Source: Channallabes apus | Taxonomy: Eukaryota; Chordata; Actinopteri; Siluriformes; Clariidae | DNA length: 64,000 nucleotides | Assembly (NCBI GenBank): GCA_030522415.1 | Contig: CM060127.1 | Location: 10,552,707 to 10,616,706 of the forward strand | Reading direction: 5' to 3' | In this document: one piece after another, positions 60,171-64,000 of the stretch | How the letters are laid out: the number at the start of each line of letters is the position of its first letter | Position numbering within the stretch: position 1 is the stretch's first letter | Made by a program: the position numbers and the translations under genes | Notes under the pieces: generated by a model | Database searches by the model: none | What the model was told of the DNA's origin: nothing | What the model saw: the letters and a program-made list of their open reading frames with translations, nothing else

Positions 60171-62197
60171 CAGAAAATTTCCACCATACAGTAAATAAGT
60201 TGTTTCACTTTTATAAAAATATAAAATGGTGACTCCTGAGCCTTGAGTCAAAGGAGGGTTGTTGTTGTTGTTGTTGTTGTTTTTCCAGGAACACCATGAT
60301 TAAAAGATTAATTACTAGAATTTGCTAGCTAATTTAAAGAAGAACACAGGAAAGGATGCACACACAATCAAGACCCATGTGAATATGCGAAATGTTCAAA
60401 AAGTAAATTTTGCATAATTTGGTCTTGTTAAATGTCATTATATAGAAAACAAGCATTGGAATATGCAAATGATGAATAAAATGACTTTGAATTCAGGGTG
60501 AAATCATTATAAAAAAGAATTAACATTAACATTCTGTTTTGTTGCCAAATAAACTTTGCAGTTCTGTCAGTCCTGCACACCTCTCCACCCTCATGGGGTT
60601 CTCGAATTTGCTATTTTTTCCAACTTTACCATGGAGATATTTTAGACCTACCAGCGCAGATCTAAGCACCCAACAAACACCGTTATTTACTTGCTAAAAA
60701 ATTTAAACATCATGTCTGGATTCCTCTGTCCCTTGATTTGGCCATGTAGTAAAGCCAGACTTGTTCCCTTCCTTTAGAAGCATGCACCAGTGTTTCTCAA
60801 AAATTAAGAATAAATATCACCAGTAATGAGAGTCGAAGAAGTTTGCAGTCATACAGTACAACACCATGACCTTTCATGAGATGAGGAATCAATCGATACT
60901 TTCACTGTCAGACACAGAGTTGCCAATTGTTTCTAGCTGAGATTCAGAGTAGAGGCTTGGATAATTGTAAGAAACATAATAGCACAATATTTTCCTGTTC
61001 CCTTCACTCAGTTTGTCTGCTCAAGGAGCCTGCGCTTGTTTCACAGTGACATTTGAAATCTCCCTGACAGTTTCATGACAGAATGATTTAGGTGGATGCC
61101 TACAAAGAGGTACAGTACAGTATTCAGCTGCTATTTCTACCTCCACTGCAATAAAAACATATAACCAAGTCTACCAATTTTCGCTTAAGTAGAATATTTG
61201 GATATCAAGATGGACATTGTGTTGTGGGCTGTTCTGTCTGTCAGGAATGTATTAAAGACTGAAAAATTCCTTACACGAGTAAATGAATAAAATGTTTCAC
61301 TAAAATACTAACACACTAAGATTCAGTTCGACAACCTTAACCTTTGATTCCTGCACAATCTGTTGTGTCCAGTTCCCAGAACTTCTACTTCACATTCTGG
61401 TCCTGGAAAGCAAAAAACTCCATAGATGTGATAACCTGGTGATTCAGTACATTCAGGTCATCAGCTGACTTTTTATAATAACATTTTATTGGCCCATAAC
61501 GTTGCTGAGTCTAGACCTGAGCAACTCAAGCAACCCCAGATCATCACACTGTCTCCAGAGGCTTGTACACTGGACACTATGTATGATGGGTGCATCGCTT
61601 CATGCGCTTCTCCTCTTGACAATTCAGAATTATTCTTCCTCATTCACTTGCTCATCGTCTCCAGAAGACTGGTGGGGTACACCATAGACAGGGTGCCAAT
61701 CCATCGCAGGGCACACACACTCATTCACACACTACGGGCAATTTGGGAACGCCAATTACCTAATCTGCATGTCTTTGGGATGAAACCAGAGAACCCAGCA
61801 TGGGAAGAGCATGCAAACCATTGGCTGGGAATCGAACATGGACCCTGGCGGTGCAATGCAACAGTGCTAATCACTACATTGACTCTAATACCACTTATTG
61901 GTTCTAATACTTTGATCCTTCTGTAACTTTTTCGTCGCCAGGAAATGTATATGATGTTAAAAAATGGAAAGAAAAAAAGATCACCCTCAATGTTTGAATG
62001 CAGTAATAACTATACAGTATGCATGTTCTATATGTATGTCTAATGGACAAGACAGAGGTGGAATAAACAAGAAATTAGGGGAAACAGAAGACATATCTAT
62101 CAAAGAATATCAAAGAATAATTCACCAAAAGCCTCACCTTGGACTCTCTCACTCTCTGAAGAATGATATCGTGCTCCTCTTGGCTCATATCAAACAC
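27864..62197 (-). CDS. baiap3: BAIAP3, BAI1-associated protein 3 (29 coding exons, 5' end outside window)
   Basis: Munc13-family protein that in mammals acts in dense-core vesicle and endosome-to-Golgi trafficking through Ca2+-binding C2 domains and a MUN domain that contacts SNAREs. Visible here: 29 exons read right to left, all joined in phase, giving 1070 codons and a TAA at 27864-27866. C2A spans about residues 27-225, with the SDPYCMLGI and LDIWDHDDD motifs that hold the Ca2+ aspartates. The MUN/MHD region runs to about residue 880. C2B is about residues 890-1030 ([15 protein letters not shown], then [16 protein letters not shown]). The tail ends [20 protein letters not shown]. These match BAIAP3 better than its relative UNC13D, notably the DPFVIVEL and [12 protein letters not shown] blocks. 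The first exon seen corresponds to about human residue 133, so the N-terminus is upstream of 64000. One GC-AG intron. Introns carry many transposons. Family assignment is from memory of the human protein; exon edges are inferred from splice dinucleotides and phase. Confidence 0.93.
28205..28329. repeat. (A)n, (TA)n, (T)n compound repeat
   Basis: A-run at about 28205-28223, TA array about 28237-28302, T-run about 28303-28329. The A and T runs are complementary around the array, so the whole can form a long hairpin. In the last intron of baiap3. Frames across it are low-complexity artefacts. Confidence 0.95.
29264..30883 (-). mobile_element. complete Tc1-type transposon, 1620 bp
   Basis: Flanked by TA on both sides (29262-29263, 30884-30885). 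Ends begin CAGTGGTGTGAAAAACTATT and are near-perfect inverted repeats. A second pair of inner repeats (GTGTGAAAAAGTAATTGCCC at about 29456 and its inverse near 30670) gives the IR/DR layout used by Tc1 transposases. Lies in the last intron of baiap3, same strand as the gene. Confidence 0.95.
29482..30504 (-). CDS. Tc1 transposase, intact reading frame, 340 aa
   Basis: Cut-and-paste transposase. N-terminal paired-like helix-turn-helix (about 1-55), a second DNA-binding part after the GRPT motif at 59-62, then the catalytic domain with D153 (LWTDETK), D244 (QQDNDPKHT) and E279 (DLNPTE), so a DD34E triad with correct spacing. Glycine-rich block [12 protein letters not shown] at 187-198. Length equals that of active Tc1 transposases, with no stop or frameshift. 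Start chosen at the ATG that gives MPRSKEIQ, the usual Tc1 start. Activity cannot be judged by reading. Confidence 0.93.
   Translation of the reverse strand: MPRSKEIQEHMRTKVIEIYQSGKGYKAISKALGLQRTTVRAIIHKWQKHGTVVNLPRSGRPTKITPRAQRRLIREATKDPRTTSKELQASLASIKVSVHDSTIRKRLGKNGLHGRFPRHKPLLSKKNIKARLNFAKKHLNDCQDFWENTLWTDETKVELFGRCVSRYIWRKSNTAFQKKNIIPTVKYGGGSVMVWGCFAASGPGRLAVIDGTMNSTVYQKILKENVRPSVRQLKLKRSWVLQQDNDPKHTSKSTSEWLKKNKMKTLEWPSQSPDLNPTEMLWHDLKKAVHARKPSNKAELQQFCKDEWAKIPPERCKRLVASYRKRLIAVIAAKGGPTSY
31250..31455 (-). CDS. baiap3: baiap3 exon a28, end of C2B
   Basis: [15 protein letters not shown] then [19 protein letters not shown] and LHLSRQKPS. Two aspartates in VMDYD form the second Ca2+ loop. 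Donor GTATGC; one base is left for the next exon. Confidence 0.95.
31549..31672 (-). CDS. baiap3: baiap3 exon a27, C2B core
   Basis: [20 protein letters not shown] then [18 protein letters not shown], the block that most clearly separates BAIAP3 from UNC13D. Donor GTGAGT. Confidence 0.96.
31882..32002 (-). CDS. baiap3: baiap3 exon a26, start of C2B
   Basis: [17 protein letters not shown] followed by [18 protein letters not shown], the first C2B strand and Ca2+ loop. Glycine codon split with the next exon. Donor GTGAGC. Confidence 0.95.
32289..32372 (-). CDS. baiap3: baiap3 exon a25
   Basis: [20 protein letters not shown] then FLEKISQQ; human RLKEELRLHKCSTRECIEQFYLDKLKQ. Donor GTAGGC. Confidence 0.93.
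32444..32515 (-). CDS. baiap3: baiap3 exon a24
   Basis: [19 protein letters not shown] then SGDYK, matching human ALVSFFHAEGQGLPLESLRDGSYK. 24 codons, phase 0. Confidence 0.93.
32516..36185. other. large baiap3 intron, no gene identified
   Basis: Between exons a23 and a24. Open frames (for example 34725-34988 minus, 35089-35391 plus) show no motif I can name, although the base composition at 34140-35700 suggests an old coding-derived repeat. Confidence 0.45.
36186..36294 (-). CDS. baiap3: baiap3 exon a23 (MHD2)
   Basis: [20 protein letters not shown] then [11 protein letters not shown]; human VLEALWELLLQAILQALGAN...DFYSRFHFTLE. Donor GTTAGT. Confidence 0.94.
36499..36578 (-). CDS. baiap3: baiap3 exon a22 (MHD2)
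   Basis: [19 protein letters not shown] then LVKENLA, aligned with human AVAPLMKYLDEKLALLNASLVKGNLS. Arginine codon split to the next exon. Confidence 0.94.
37152..37836 (-). pseudogene. Tc1 transposase relic of copy A
   Basis: Start [20 protein letters not shown] at 37836, a helix-turn-helix ([17 protein letters not shown]), then [12 protein letters not shown]. The next part is deleted, removing the first catalytic aspartate block; the frame changes and continues as [20 protein letters not shown] and LHDLAPAH. Not functional. Confidence 0.9.
38045..38049. repeat. target duplication ACTAC, left
   Basis: Repeated at 43204-43208. The uninterrupted relative at 58083-58094 has the single ACTAC. 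Confidence 0.95.
38050..38430 (-). repeat. 3' LTR of the Gypsy element
   Basis: 381 bp. Contains the last 15 codons or so of pol and its stop (38385-38387). A C-run at 38434-38439 next to it is the polypurine tract (AGGGGGG on minus). Confidence 0.95.
38385..41849 (-). CDS. pol: Pol polyprotein: protease, RT, RNase H, integrase, chromodomain
   Basis: Open for 1154 codons from an internal ATG; in life it is probably made as a Gag-Pol fusion by -1 frameshifting, so that ATG is not the true start. Protease DSG at 68-70. Reverse transcriptase with D321 and YLDD at 383-386. RNase H with D533, E574, D602. Integrase zinc finger with C751 and C754, catalytic D784, D844 and E880 (D,D35E). Chromodomain at about 1074-1123 ([18 protein letters not shown]), which in this group guides insertion to chromatin marks. 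All key residues are present. The stop is inside the 3' LTR. Confidence 0.95.
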   Translation of the reverse strand: MCLLWVGGPPPSNLSTAPGKRAAPVSRRRDSPGTIHLSTTTNATTSRLTVQVTLQFGHKRVLSTAFIDSGAAGNFVDSTYAKEMGVKIEALSQPLHITSVDGRPLSTSPITHQTQLLTFIIDQHQEQLQFYLTPISSPPIILGYPWLLQHDPLISWAQNRILQWGPTCTELCLRAQAGTCSKESEAPEVDTDAIPLEYRDLAEAFCKKRATHLPPHRPYDLAIELQPGSIPPRGHLYSLSATETQAMEEYVANALRHGTIRPSSSPAAAGFFFVKKKGGELRPCVDYRGLNKITIKNRHPLPLTNSALDALSGATIFTKLDLRSAYNLVRIREGDEWKTAFITPTGHYESLVIPFGLCNAPSAFQQFINDVLRDMLGRWVFVYLDDILIYSHNLKEHIQHVRAVLKRLLAHQLYCKLEKCAFHKHSTTFLGFVISPQGVAMDPQKLEAVSHWPLPRTLKQLQRFLGFANFYRRFIRGYSTVAAPLTTLTRPSHHPFRLTPSANAAFQELCHRFTTAPILLHPDANKPFVVEVDASDVGAGAVLSQRGPDQKLHPCGFFSKKFNPTQQRYGVGDRELLGIKWALEEWRHWLQGASEPFIVWTDHQNLITIRNLKQLNPRQARWALFFEQYDFHLSYRPGSKNTKADALSRQHDEDLPRAEPVPVINSSRIIAPLQWDLETRVRQAQAAETEPAGVPPGRLFVPQDLRLEVLQWGHSSTVAGHQGARRTLSFIERAFWWPAMRKEVTEFVQACPVCARAKDTNQPSPGELQPLPVPRRPWTHIALDFITGLPVSDEKNTILTIVDRFSKAVHLVALTGLPSAKTTAELIVEHVVRLHGFPKDIVSDRGPQFTARFWKAFCRLINSTSSLSSGYHPQTNGQTERTNQQLERYLRCFVADRQRSWARYLTWAELSHNLHVSSATNLSPFEVCYGFQPPMFAHQEPEVDVPSAQQLVRRCRRVWNRANLAIQKANKRYITQHRRRHPPGRMYHVGDKVWLSTRNLHLHTESRKLSPRFIGPYRITVRINPVTYRLQLPAALRIHPIFHTSQLKPFITSPMIPPTPPAPPPQIIDGGLAYTVRRILDSRPRGRGTQYLVDWEGYGPEERSWIPARFILDPELIRDYRRRVSSTSGPSGAGPGQGGTVMHTQSAPGTRTRK
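41774..42820 (-). CDS. gag: Gag of the Gypsy element, 348 aa
   Basis: Starts [20 protein letters not shown] three bases inside the element body. A coiled-coil-like stretch lies at about 30-65 (heptad-rich, L and E/R). The capsid-type retrotransposon Gag domain spans about 95-260 ([24 protein letters not shown]). A CCHC zinc knuckle is at 325-338 ([14 protein letters not shown]). Ends shortly after. Forms the particle that packages the RNA. Confidence 0.93.
   Translation of the reverse strand: MTEPSAVNPADHAHLCDVVDRHAALIDKLTGEIANLRRGLRDVAALRREVAELRRENADLRAAVDGAAGRPPVAAAAVPHQPPPPPSDVFLALPDKWDGTDGRCSVFLTSLNLVFEFNSTKYSTDRLRIALLVSLLSGQAAEWATAVLRSDSDTAHSYTEFTRQLKLTFEHPAGEVETDTKLYHLRQGGSSVSRYTAEFRTLAVQTSWGDAALRTSYYEGLASRIKDELAGRELPATLEGLIQLALRIDQRLLARPKPAPRTLPPTSTYAHTPSRPPTTFTPATAENVGFPPPAVVNTGAGEPMQLGRASLTVMERERRFREGLCAYCGSAAHHRAICPLRPGNAQPR
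41789..41795 (-). promoter_or_regulatory. gag-pol -1 frameshift site GGGAAAC
   Basis: G GGA AAC in the gag frame, just upstream of the gag stop. Pol is open in the -1 frame from here. The same heptamer is used by PEG10, a domesticated sushi-type gene. Confidence 0.88.
42811..42821 (-). promoter_or_regulatory. self-priming primer-binding site
   Basis: AATGACTGAGC on minus, two bases after the LTR, is the exact complement of the 11 bases at the predicted RNA start (43095-43105). This is the Tf1-type self-priming arrangement rather than a tRNA primer. It includes the gag ATG (42818-42820). Confidence 0.85.
42823..43203 (-). promoter_or_regulatory. 5' LTR with promoter
   Basis: Minus-strand TATAAAGG at 43129-43136; predicted transcript start at 43105, 31 bases downstream, where the sequence GCTCAGTCATT begins. 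R-U5 then runs to 42823. Same sequence as 38050-38430. Confidence 0.85.
43692..43760 (-). CDS. baiap3: baiap3 exon a21
   Basis: 23 codons, [18 protein letters not shown] then INNDD; human [17 protein letters not shown]. Its downstream intron holds the nested Tc1/Gypsy insertion. Confidence 0.94.
43761..45282. other. baiap3 intron, no gene
   Basis: Contains a short (ATT)n at about 44566-44584 and an interspersed repeat copy (about 44990-45105). Confidence 0.6.
44990..45105 (+). repeat. teleost interspersed repeat, copy 5
   Basis: ACGCTGTCCAGGGTGTACCC then AGGATAAAGCGGTATAGAAG and ATGAACGAATGA; nearly the same as the body at 23735. Confidence 0.8.
45283..45498 (-). CDS. baiap3: baiap3 exon a20
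   Basis: 72 codons from [19 protein letters not shown] to [16 protein letters not shown]; human VVLNNVELVR...DDLQREAHTVTAHLTSK. The donor GTTCTA is weak by consensus but required by the human junction (K followed by M). Confidence 0.9.
45743..45838 (-). CDS. baiap3: baiap3 exon a19
   Basis: [18 protein letters not shown] to FIMQ; human VCEATLFYTELLRKKVD. Phase 0 at both ends, donor GTATTG. Confidence 0.91.
45945..46088 (-). CDS. baiap3: baiap3 exon a18
   Basis: [20 protein letters not shown] followed by [13 protein letters not shown]; human has IQELWVRLAWPDPA. 144 nt, phase 0 at both ends. Confidence 0.92.
46089..46386 (-). other. baiap3: GC-AG intron of baiap3
   Basis: Minus-strand donor reads CAG followed by GCAAGT, the typical strong form of a GC donor, and the acceptor ends GGTGCAG. 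No in-frame GT alternative exists nearby. Such introns are a small minority in vertebrates. Confidence 0.8.
46387..46510 (-). CDS. baiap3: baiap3 exon a17 (donor of a GC-AG intron)
   Basis: Contains [19 protein letters not shown] (MHD1-like). The acceptor lies just 3' of a (TG)n run on the minus strand. The only donor that keeps the frame is GCAAGT after CAG, giving EMDQ joined to FEPV as in human VDMDTLEPV. Confidence 0.88.
46519..46551. repeat. (CA)n next to a splice acceptor
   Basis: On the minus strand the (TG)n ends only about 9 bases upstream of the acceptor of exon a17. Confidence 0.9.
46784..46935 (-). CDS. baiap3: baiap3 exon a16
   Basis: Begins [14 protein letters not shown] and ends [19 protein letters not shown], part of the MUN helical bundle. 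Donor GTAAGT. Confidence 0.9.
47032..47083 (-). CDS. baiap3: baiap3 exon a15
   Basis: A 52-nt exon, [17 protein letters not shown]; human LNVDVFTLTFRQLERL. Donor GTGTGT, acceptor TTTCAG. Confidence 0.9.
47122..48230 (+). mobile_element. internally deleted hAT transposon, 1109 bp
   Basis: Ends TAGGGTTGTGTACCG and CGATACCCAACCCTA, with a perfect 8-bp duplication GGTTTGAG at 47114-47121 and 48231-48238. Lies in the intron between baiap3 exons a14 and a15. Confidence 0.93.
47481..47720 (+). pseudogene. hAT transposase N-terminal BED zinc finger relic
   Basis: Reads [20 protein letters not shown] then [12 protein letters not shown], a BED finger (C..C and H) as found at the start of hAT transposases. 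The catalytic part and dimerisation domain are absent. Confidence 0.85.
48491..48684 (-). CDS. baiap3: baiap3 exon a14
   Basis: Starts [10 protein letters not shown], passes an acidic stretch, then [13 protein letters not shown] and VYNKLFH, matching human LVVLADAVYDDLQ...VYASLFH. The acidic part is longer than in human. Donor GTAAAA. Confidence 0.9.
48783..49366 (-). mobile_element. mariner relic
   Basis: Left AGGTGTTCAACTCAAACTGG, right CCAGTTTGACTTGAACTCCT, an inverted pair. Includes the ACTAGTGTTTGGACACCATC words shared with 24471. Heavily mutated, non-coding. Confidence 0.8.
49833..49889 (-). CDS. baiap3: baiap3 exon a13
   Basis: 19 codons, [19 protein letters not shown]; human reads RGNREWYDRIL. 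Acceptor CTACAG, donor GTAAGT. Confidence 0.9.
49997..50087 (-). CDS. baiap3: baiap3 exon a12
   Basis: [18 protein letters not shown] then [11 protein letters not shown], matching human CLGKLQLFQPSFEICP...MDIAAALK. An alternative acceptor at 50074 would fit only if exon a11 were skipped. Confidence 0.88.
50287..50356. repeat. (AT)n array in baiap3 intron
   Basis: About 35 AT units. Apparent open frames here are artefacts. Confidence 0.95.
50503..50735 (-). repeat. teleost interspersed repeat, copy 6
   Basis: GGACTGTGGGAGGAAACC, GGGGAGAACATGCAAACTCC, and GGAATCGAACCCAA near the tRNA-like head. Confidence 0.8.
51429..51553 (-). CDS. baiap3: baiap3 exon a11
   Basis: Found by looking for the missing link between its neighbours: [18 protein letters not shown] through ITRCEIMLR matches human EESLADSLSAFSEFGLQLL...VHRLELLLK. 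The 125-nt length and the two leftover bases fit the exons on both sides. Confidence 0.88.
51752..51869 (-). CDS. baiap3: baiap3 exon a10
   Basis: Contains [13 protein letters not shown] and AVEAEWE, aligning with human HWQVSSRHHQT...QAHWE. Acceptor TTTCTAG, donor GTAGGT. Confidence 0.9.
52038..52141 (-). CDS. baiap3: baiap3 exon a9
   Basis: From [10 protein letters not shown] to [10 protein letters not shown]; human has SNLSPLQLAVLHW here. The donor GTGTGT leaves AT, which with the next exon makes isoleucine (AVIRW). Confidence 0.87.
52242..52334 (-). CDS. baiap3: baiap3 exon a8
   Basis: 31 codons from [16 protein letters not shown] to EHKQVQ. The start RDSA matches human RDTA following the C2A domain; the rest is less conserved. 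Phase 0 at both ends, donor GTTTGG. Confidence 0.85.
52412..52505 (-). repeat. teleost interspersed repeat, copy 7
   Basis: CAGGGTCGCGGGGGCCTGGA then CACCCTGGACAGGGTGCCAA. Truncated. Confidence 0.75.
52638..54206 (-). mobile_element. decayed Tc1-type transposon
   Basis: TA at 52636-52637, left end CAGTGGCTTGCAAAAGTATT, right end about ACTTTTACAAGTCACT, inverted. Inner repeats around TTTTGTCACATTACAGCC and its inverse. Different family from the intact Tc1 at 29264. Confidence 0.88.
52959..53845 (-). pseudogene. Tc1 transposase, frameshifted
   Basis: Three frames: [20 protein letters not shown] from 53845; [20 protein letters not shown] to [14 protein letters not shown] from 53607; and [20 protein letters not shown] to [10 protein letters not shown] and [14 protein letters not shown] from 53273. 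Several frameshifts; the block with the first catalytic aspartate is out of frame. Confidence 0.88.
54212..54460 (+). pseudogene. third Tc1-like family relic
   Basis: Reads [20 protein letters not shown] then [20 protein letters not shown], the region between the first and second catalytic acids of a Tc1-like transposase. A related inverted copy lies at about 61450-61600. Confidence 0.6.
54775..54852 (+). repeat. teleost interspersed repeat, short copy 8
   Basis: GATAAGCTCCAGTGACCATA then AATGAATGAATAAA tail. Confidence 0.6.
54885..55399 (+). mobile_element. mariner relic, about 515 bp
   Basis: CAAGAGGTGTTGAAGTGAAA at left; GTCCCGATTTGACTTAAATA CCCCTTG at right. Broken mariner coding words ([16 protein letters not shown] helix-turn-helix at about 55050-55100) in plus orientation. 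Confidence 0.8.
55311..55370 (+). repeat. 20-bp tandem triplication
   Basis: CTGTTATTCTGCACAATTAA three times without change, inside the mariner relic just before its end. Confidence 0.97.
55476..55583 (-). CDS. baiap3: baiap3 exon a7, end of C2A
   Basis: 36 codons including [20 protein letters not shown], nearly the same as the human segment. Phase 0 at both ends. Confidence 0.93.
55817..55922 (-). CDS. baiap3: baiap3 exon a6, C2A
   Basis: Starts [13 protein letters not shown] and ends [12 protein letters not shown], matching human YFKQIVKSARANG...[11 protein letters not shown]. Donor GTAAGT. Confidence 0.92.
56038..56115 (-). CDS. baiap3: baiap3 exon a5, C2A Ca2+ loop
   Basis: Reads DHDDD followed by [19 protein letters not shown]. 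The DHDDD run is the second Ca2+-binding loop of C2A. Donor GTACAG, arginine codon split to the next exon. Confidence 0.92.
56257..56301 (-). CDS. baiap3: baiap3 exon a4, C2A
   Basis: A 45-nt exon reading [15 protein letters not shown], with the tryptophan codon split over the next junction. Matches human EIEDVSTDQLHLDIW. Confidence 0.9.
56468..56681 (-). CDS. baiap3: baiap3 exon a3, C2A core
   Basis: Begins [11 protein letters not shown] and ends in [13 protein letters not shown] lysine and arginine rich stretch lies between, longer than in my recollection of the human protein. Acceptor TGTAG, donor GTGAGT. Confidence 0.92.
56858..58197 (+). mobile_element. Tc1-family element copy B, 1340 bp
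   Basis: TA flanks (56856-56857, 58198-58199), ends CAGGTCCTTCTCAAAAAATT and GAGAAAGACCTG, long inverted ends. Uninterrupted relative of copy A, in the opposite orientation, in the intron between exons a2 and a3. Confidence 0.95.
57181..58000 (+). pseudogene. Tc1 transposase relic of copy B
   Basis: [20 protein letters not shown] to [20 protein letters not shown] (57181-57774), then a second frame carrying [20 protein letters not shown]. It has lost the block with the first catalytic aspartate and a further 32 bp or so still present in copy A. Confidence 0.9.
58264..58430. mobile_element. possible MITE fragment
   Basis: CAGTGGAGCATCGGATTGCG after TA, then GACTTGGAAAACGAACAAGT and ACGCATGCGC. 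It looks like one half of a Tc1-type MITE; the other end was not found. Confidence 0.35.
58431..58484. repeat. (GT)n
   Basis: About 27 GT units in a baiap3 intron. Confidence 0.95.
58747..58819. repeat. (GT)n
   Basis: About 36 GT units, 170 bp from exon a2. Confidence 0.95.
58988..59054 (-). CDS. baiap3: baiap3 exon a2, start of C2A
   Basis: Contains [17 protein letters not shown], the first C2A strand and first Ca2+-binding loop. The acceptor at TTCTACAG (not the nearer CTCTAAG) is chosen because it keeps phase 0 with the previous exon and recovers the six residues expected before RVSVMK. Donor GTGAGA. Confidence 0.88.
59690..59945 (+). repeat. LINE 3' end, probably Rex/RTE type
   Basis: CTGGGAACACCTCGGGATCC then CCTGATCTCGGATTAACGG and a (GGAT)n tail, the common fish LINE 3' end. 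The reverse reading [17 protein letters not shown] belongs to the same repeat. Confidence 0.6.
60123..60169. repeat. (CA)n
   Basis: About 22 CA units. A (GTT)n of 8 units follows at 60258-60281. Confidence 0.95.
61450..61610 (-). pseudogene. Tc1-like relic, inverted relative of 54212-54460
   Basis: Plus reads GCTGAGTCTAGACCTGAGCA then GATCATCACACTGTCTCCAG and GATGGGTGCATC, the reverse complement of the words at 54217-54290. Confidence 0.6.
61620..61890 (-). repeat. teleost interspersed repeat, copy 9
   Basis: GACAGGGTGCCAATCCATCG, ACACACTACGGGCAATTTGG, ATCTGCATGTCTTTGGGATG and GGGAATCGAACATGGACC in the usual order. Confidence 0.85.
62138..62197 (-). CDS. baiap3: baiap3 exon a1 (first seen in window)
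   Basis: Reads [20 protein letters not shown], matching the human VFGTSLEEH...RVRKAK segment just before C2A. Acceptor CCCAG, donor GTGAGG. Phase 0 at both ends. Earlier exons were not found between 62198 and 64000. Confidence 0.85.
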
Positions 62198-64000
62198 CTG
62201 GGTGAACAGGAAATATACTGTTATTTAAAAAACAGACATAAATAGGTGTCCCAAATTGGACACCTGTGGTTGTTCTTTTGACCCAAAAAAGGGGAGGAGA
62301 TGAAAACAGTGTATTGACTTGAGGGAGCGTTGTGTTGCGGCTGCAAAATGGAAAGGAGCGATAAAAATATCAGCGAGCCAAGAAATGAAGAAACCAGCAA
62401 AAGAAAACGACAGAAATTGTCAATAAAGGCTTATATGTTGTGCCGGAGCTGTAGATTTTGAAACATTTAGTTCTAAAAGTTTAGTTGCACACCTTAGTGT
62501 TTTTTATATAAGTATTTATTTCAATGTGTGCCTTAGTTTTTTTTGATACTTAAAGTCATTTGAAATACCTTTTTTAGGTTTTGCATCTGAGAAAAGGCTT
62601 AAATAAGAATGTATGACACTGTAATGCACTTAATTCATCTCAGTCAACTTTAATACCTCTAATACCTAATGTAATATTTACCTCAATCATGAATCACCGC
62701 GAGTTTTGGCACTGCGATTACGTATCCATCTTTCCGTGCAAAAAATTAATAAAAAATTAATGTTAAATTTTTTTGCGGTCCTCGCGGAAACTTATTTCTT
62801 GTATTTTTAATCACACTTAAAATACCGACGGTTATGTGCGCGTGCTTAATCTGCGGTTCGGTTCTGGTTCCGGTCTGTTCTCATGAGTTGTGAAGCGAGA
62901 GGAACAAAGTATAAATATTGTTCATTTGCTAAATTAAGTATCATGAATTTTAATTGAATATCTATCTCTGTATTTTTTCACAGCAGTTTGTGACTGAAAG
63001 TGTGTCTGCATCTGACTTCAGGAGTTTCCTGACCAACGGATCTAACGGTCATATTTAAAAGTCATAACCTACAGTTATAAAGTACAAAACGTTTCTGTTG
63101 GTGTTTAATAATTTTTTTATTAATACTTATTTGTGGTGTTTTATGTTTTGTACATCTTTTCAAATTGAGACCTCATTGTAAGTTGCTCCTGGTGTAAAAT
63201 TAAAATCTCCGTTTTATCCCGTTTGTCTGTTTCCTTCCTTCACAGAATTCTGTTGACCAGGGCTTGAAATTTAAATTTACTTGAGTTGGATCAACTTAAT
63301 TTACAACTGAAAAATTTGTTGTACCAACCCTATTCATTTATGCTAACAGTATTAAATTATGTTGGACGCAGCTGTAGTAAATAAGTTAAATGAACCTAAT
63401 AACATTACTTTGACGGAACGTAAGAACATTAAGTTGGGCCAACAAAATTGCTTAATGCTGAACGAAAGCCATTAAATCAGGTGGAAATTCTTTCCATAAT
63501 TTAATTATGTTCATTCAATGAGTTATTTTTTTGAGTGCACATAGGTGAGATAGGGGTATAAGCTTTTCCTTGTATTGTGAATAATGACAATGTTTATTTT
63601 TGATAAAACACTGTATGCATTTAAAAAATAAATGTTGATTTTTTAAAAAAGAAAACCAATGAATATTTGTTTCTCATATATTTTACTTTGCTATTTAATT
63701 AAGCAAAAGTACATTTTATCCAATTAATTGATAAAATTTTTGGTAGAATACTCGATTACTAAAATATTCTATAGCTACAGCCCATTAGGTTAGTGTTTGA
63801 AATGTTTTCATCACCCCTTTGTAAAAGAAGGATGGGTGCGACTGCACCTTTAATATAATAGCAGTGCTGAACATCAGTGACCAGCAGGAGAAGGCTTAGA
63901 TTTTTAATCATGGCTTAAACCATCCGATGCAATTCATAAACCACAAGCAAAAGGACCATGGCATATTTCCCTGCAGTATATAGTTTATTTAATTTTCAGC
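62198..64000. other. upstream baiap3 intron, no exon seen
   Basis: A 38-codon plus-strand frame beginning at an ATG near 62347 (basic, SKRKRQKLS) is unsupported. The part at about 63250-63540 is rich in AACTTAAT-type words and looks like a decayed MITE. Confidence 0.4.

Noticed and set aside
27864..62197. Assignment to UNC13D (Munc13-4) instead of BAIAP3
   Set aside because: The C2B core, the [12 protein letters not shown] block and the [14 protein letters not shown] tail fit BAIAP3; UNC13D differs at each of these.
1..64000. CRISPR array, operon or ribosome-binding sites
   Set aside because: Vertebrate DNA; no spaced direct repeats or prokaryotic gene organisation.

Overview
This is a teleost fish nuclear DNA window. 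Evidence: a spliced vertebrate gene with short exons, L2-type LINEs, Tc1/mariner and hAT DNA transposons, a DIRS-like element, tRNA-derived SINEs, a Tf1/sushi-type chromodomain Gypsy element, and long (CA)n, (TA)n and (ATT)n tracts. The repeat mix would suit a catfish, but I cannot prove the order from sequence alone.

Host gene. One gene is supported: BAIAP3 (BAI1-associated protein 3, a Munc13-family C2 and MUN domain protein). It lies on the minus strand. I could place 29 coding exons between 62197 and 27864, each joining the next in phase, for 1070 codons plus a TAA stop. The 5' exons (roughly the first 130 human residues) lie beyond base 64000. Order of domains: N-terminal piece, C2A (exons 2-7), MUN/MHD region (exons 8-25), C2B (exons 26-28), and a conserved charged C-terminal helix (exon 29). 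One intron has a GC-AG boundary.

Left 27.8 kb (1-27863). No host gene was found here; it is downstream of BAIAP3 and made of mobile DNA. From left to right: an L2/CR1-like LINE fragment on the minus strand (1-955); a 5'-truncated L2 copy on the plus strand (about 3440-6680) carrying two hAT insertions with perfect 8-bp target duplications; an 18-bp minisatellite (8973-9213); a tRNA-derived SINE (9827-10032); a decayed DIRS-like tyrosine-recombinase retrotransposon (about 10352-13957) with inverted ends and an internal complementary region; a solo Gypsy LTR (15425-15819); a complete 484-bp SINE with a 14-bp target duplication (18239-18722); a Gypsy integrase relic (about 19930-20100); and a duplicated block of about 310 bp around a mariner relic (22821-23130 and 24951-25272).

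Right 36 kb. The introns of BAIAP3 are loaded with transposons: an intact-looking Tc1 element with an uninterrupted 340-residue DD34E transposase (29264-30883); a Tc1 derivative split by a young, full-length chromodomain Gypsy element (36788-43318, Gypsy 38050-43203) whose two 381-bp LTRs look identical; a deleted hAT with a BED finger (47122-48230); mariner relics; a decayed Tc1 (52638-54206); and a second copy of the split Tc1 family in the opposite orientation (56858-58197).

The most informative unit is the nested Gypsy element. It shows the whole Tf1/sushi logic in one reading: a TATA box, a predicted start site whose first 11 bases pair with an 11-base primer site touching the gag start codon, a GGGAAAC slippery heptamer at the gag-pol overlap, all pol domains, and a pol stop codon inside the 3' LTR. 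I found no CRISPR array, no genuine tRNA or rRNA gene, and no clear sign of a wholly new system.
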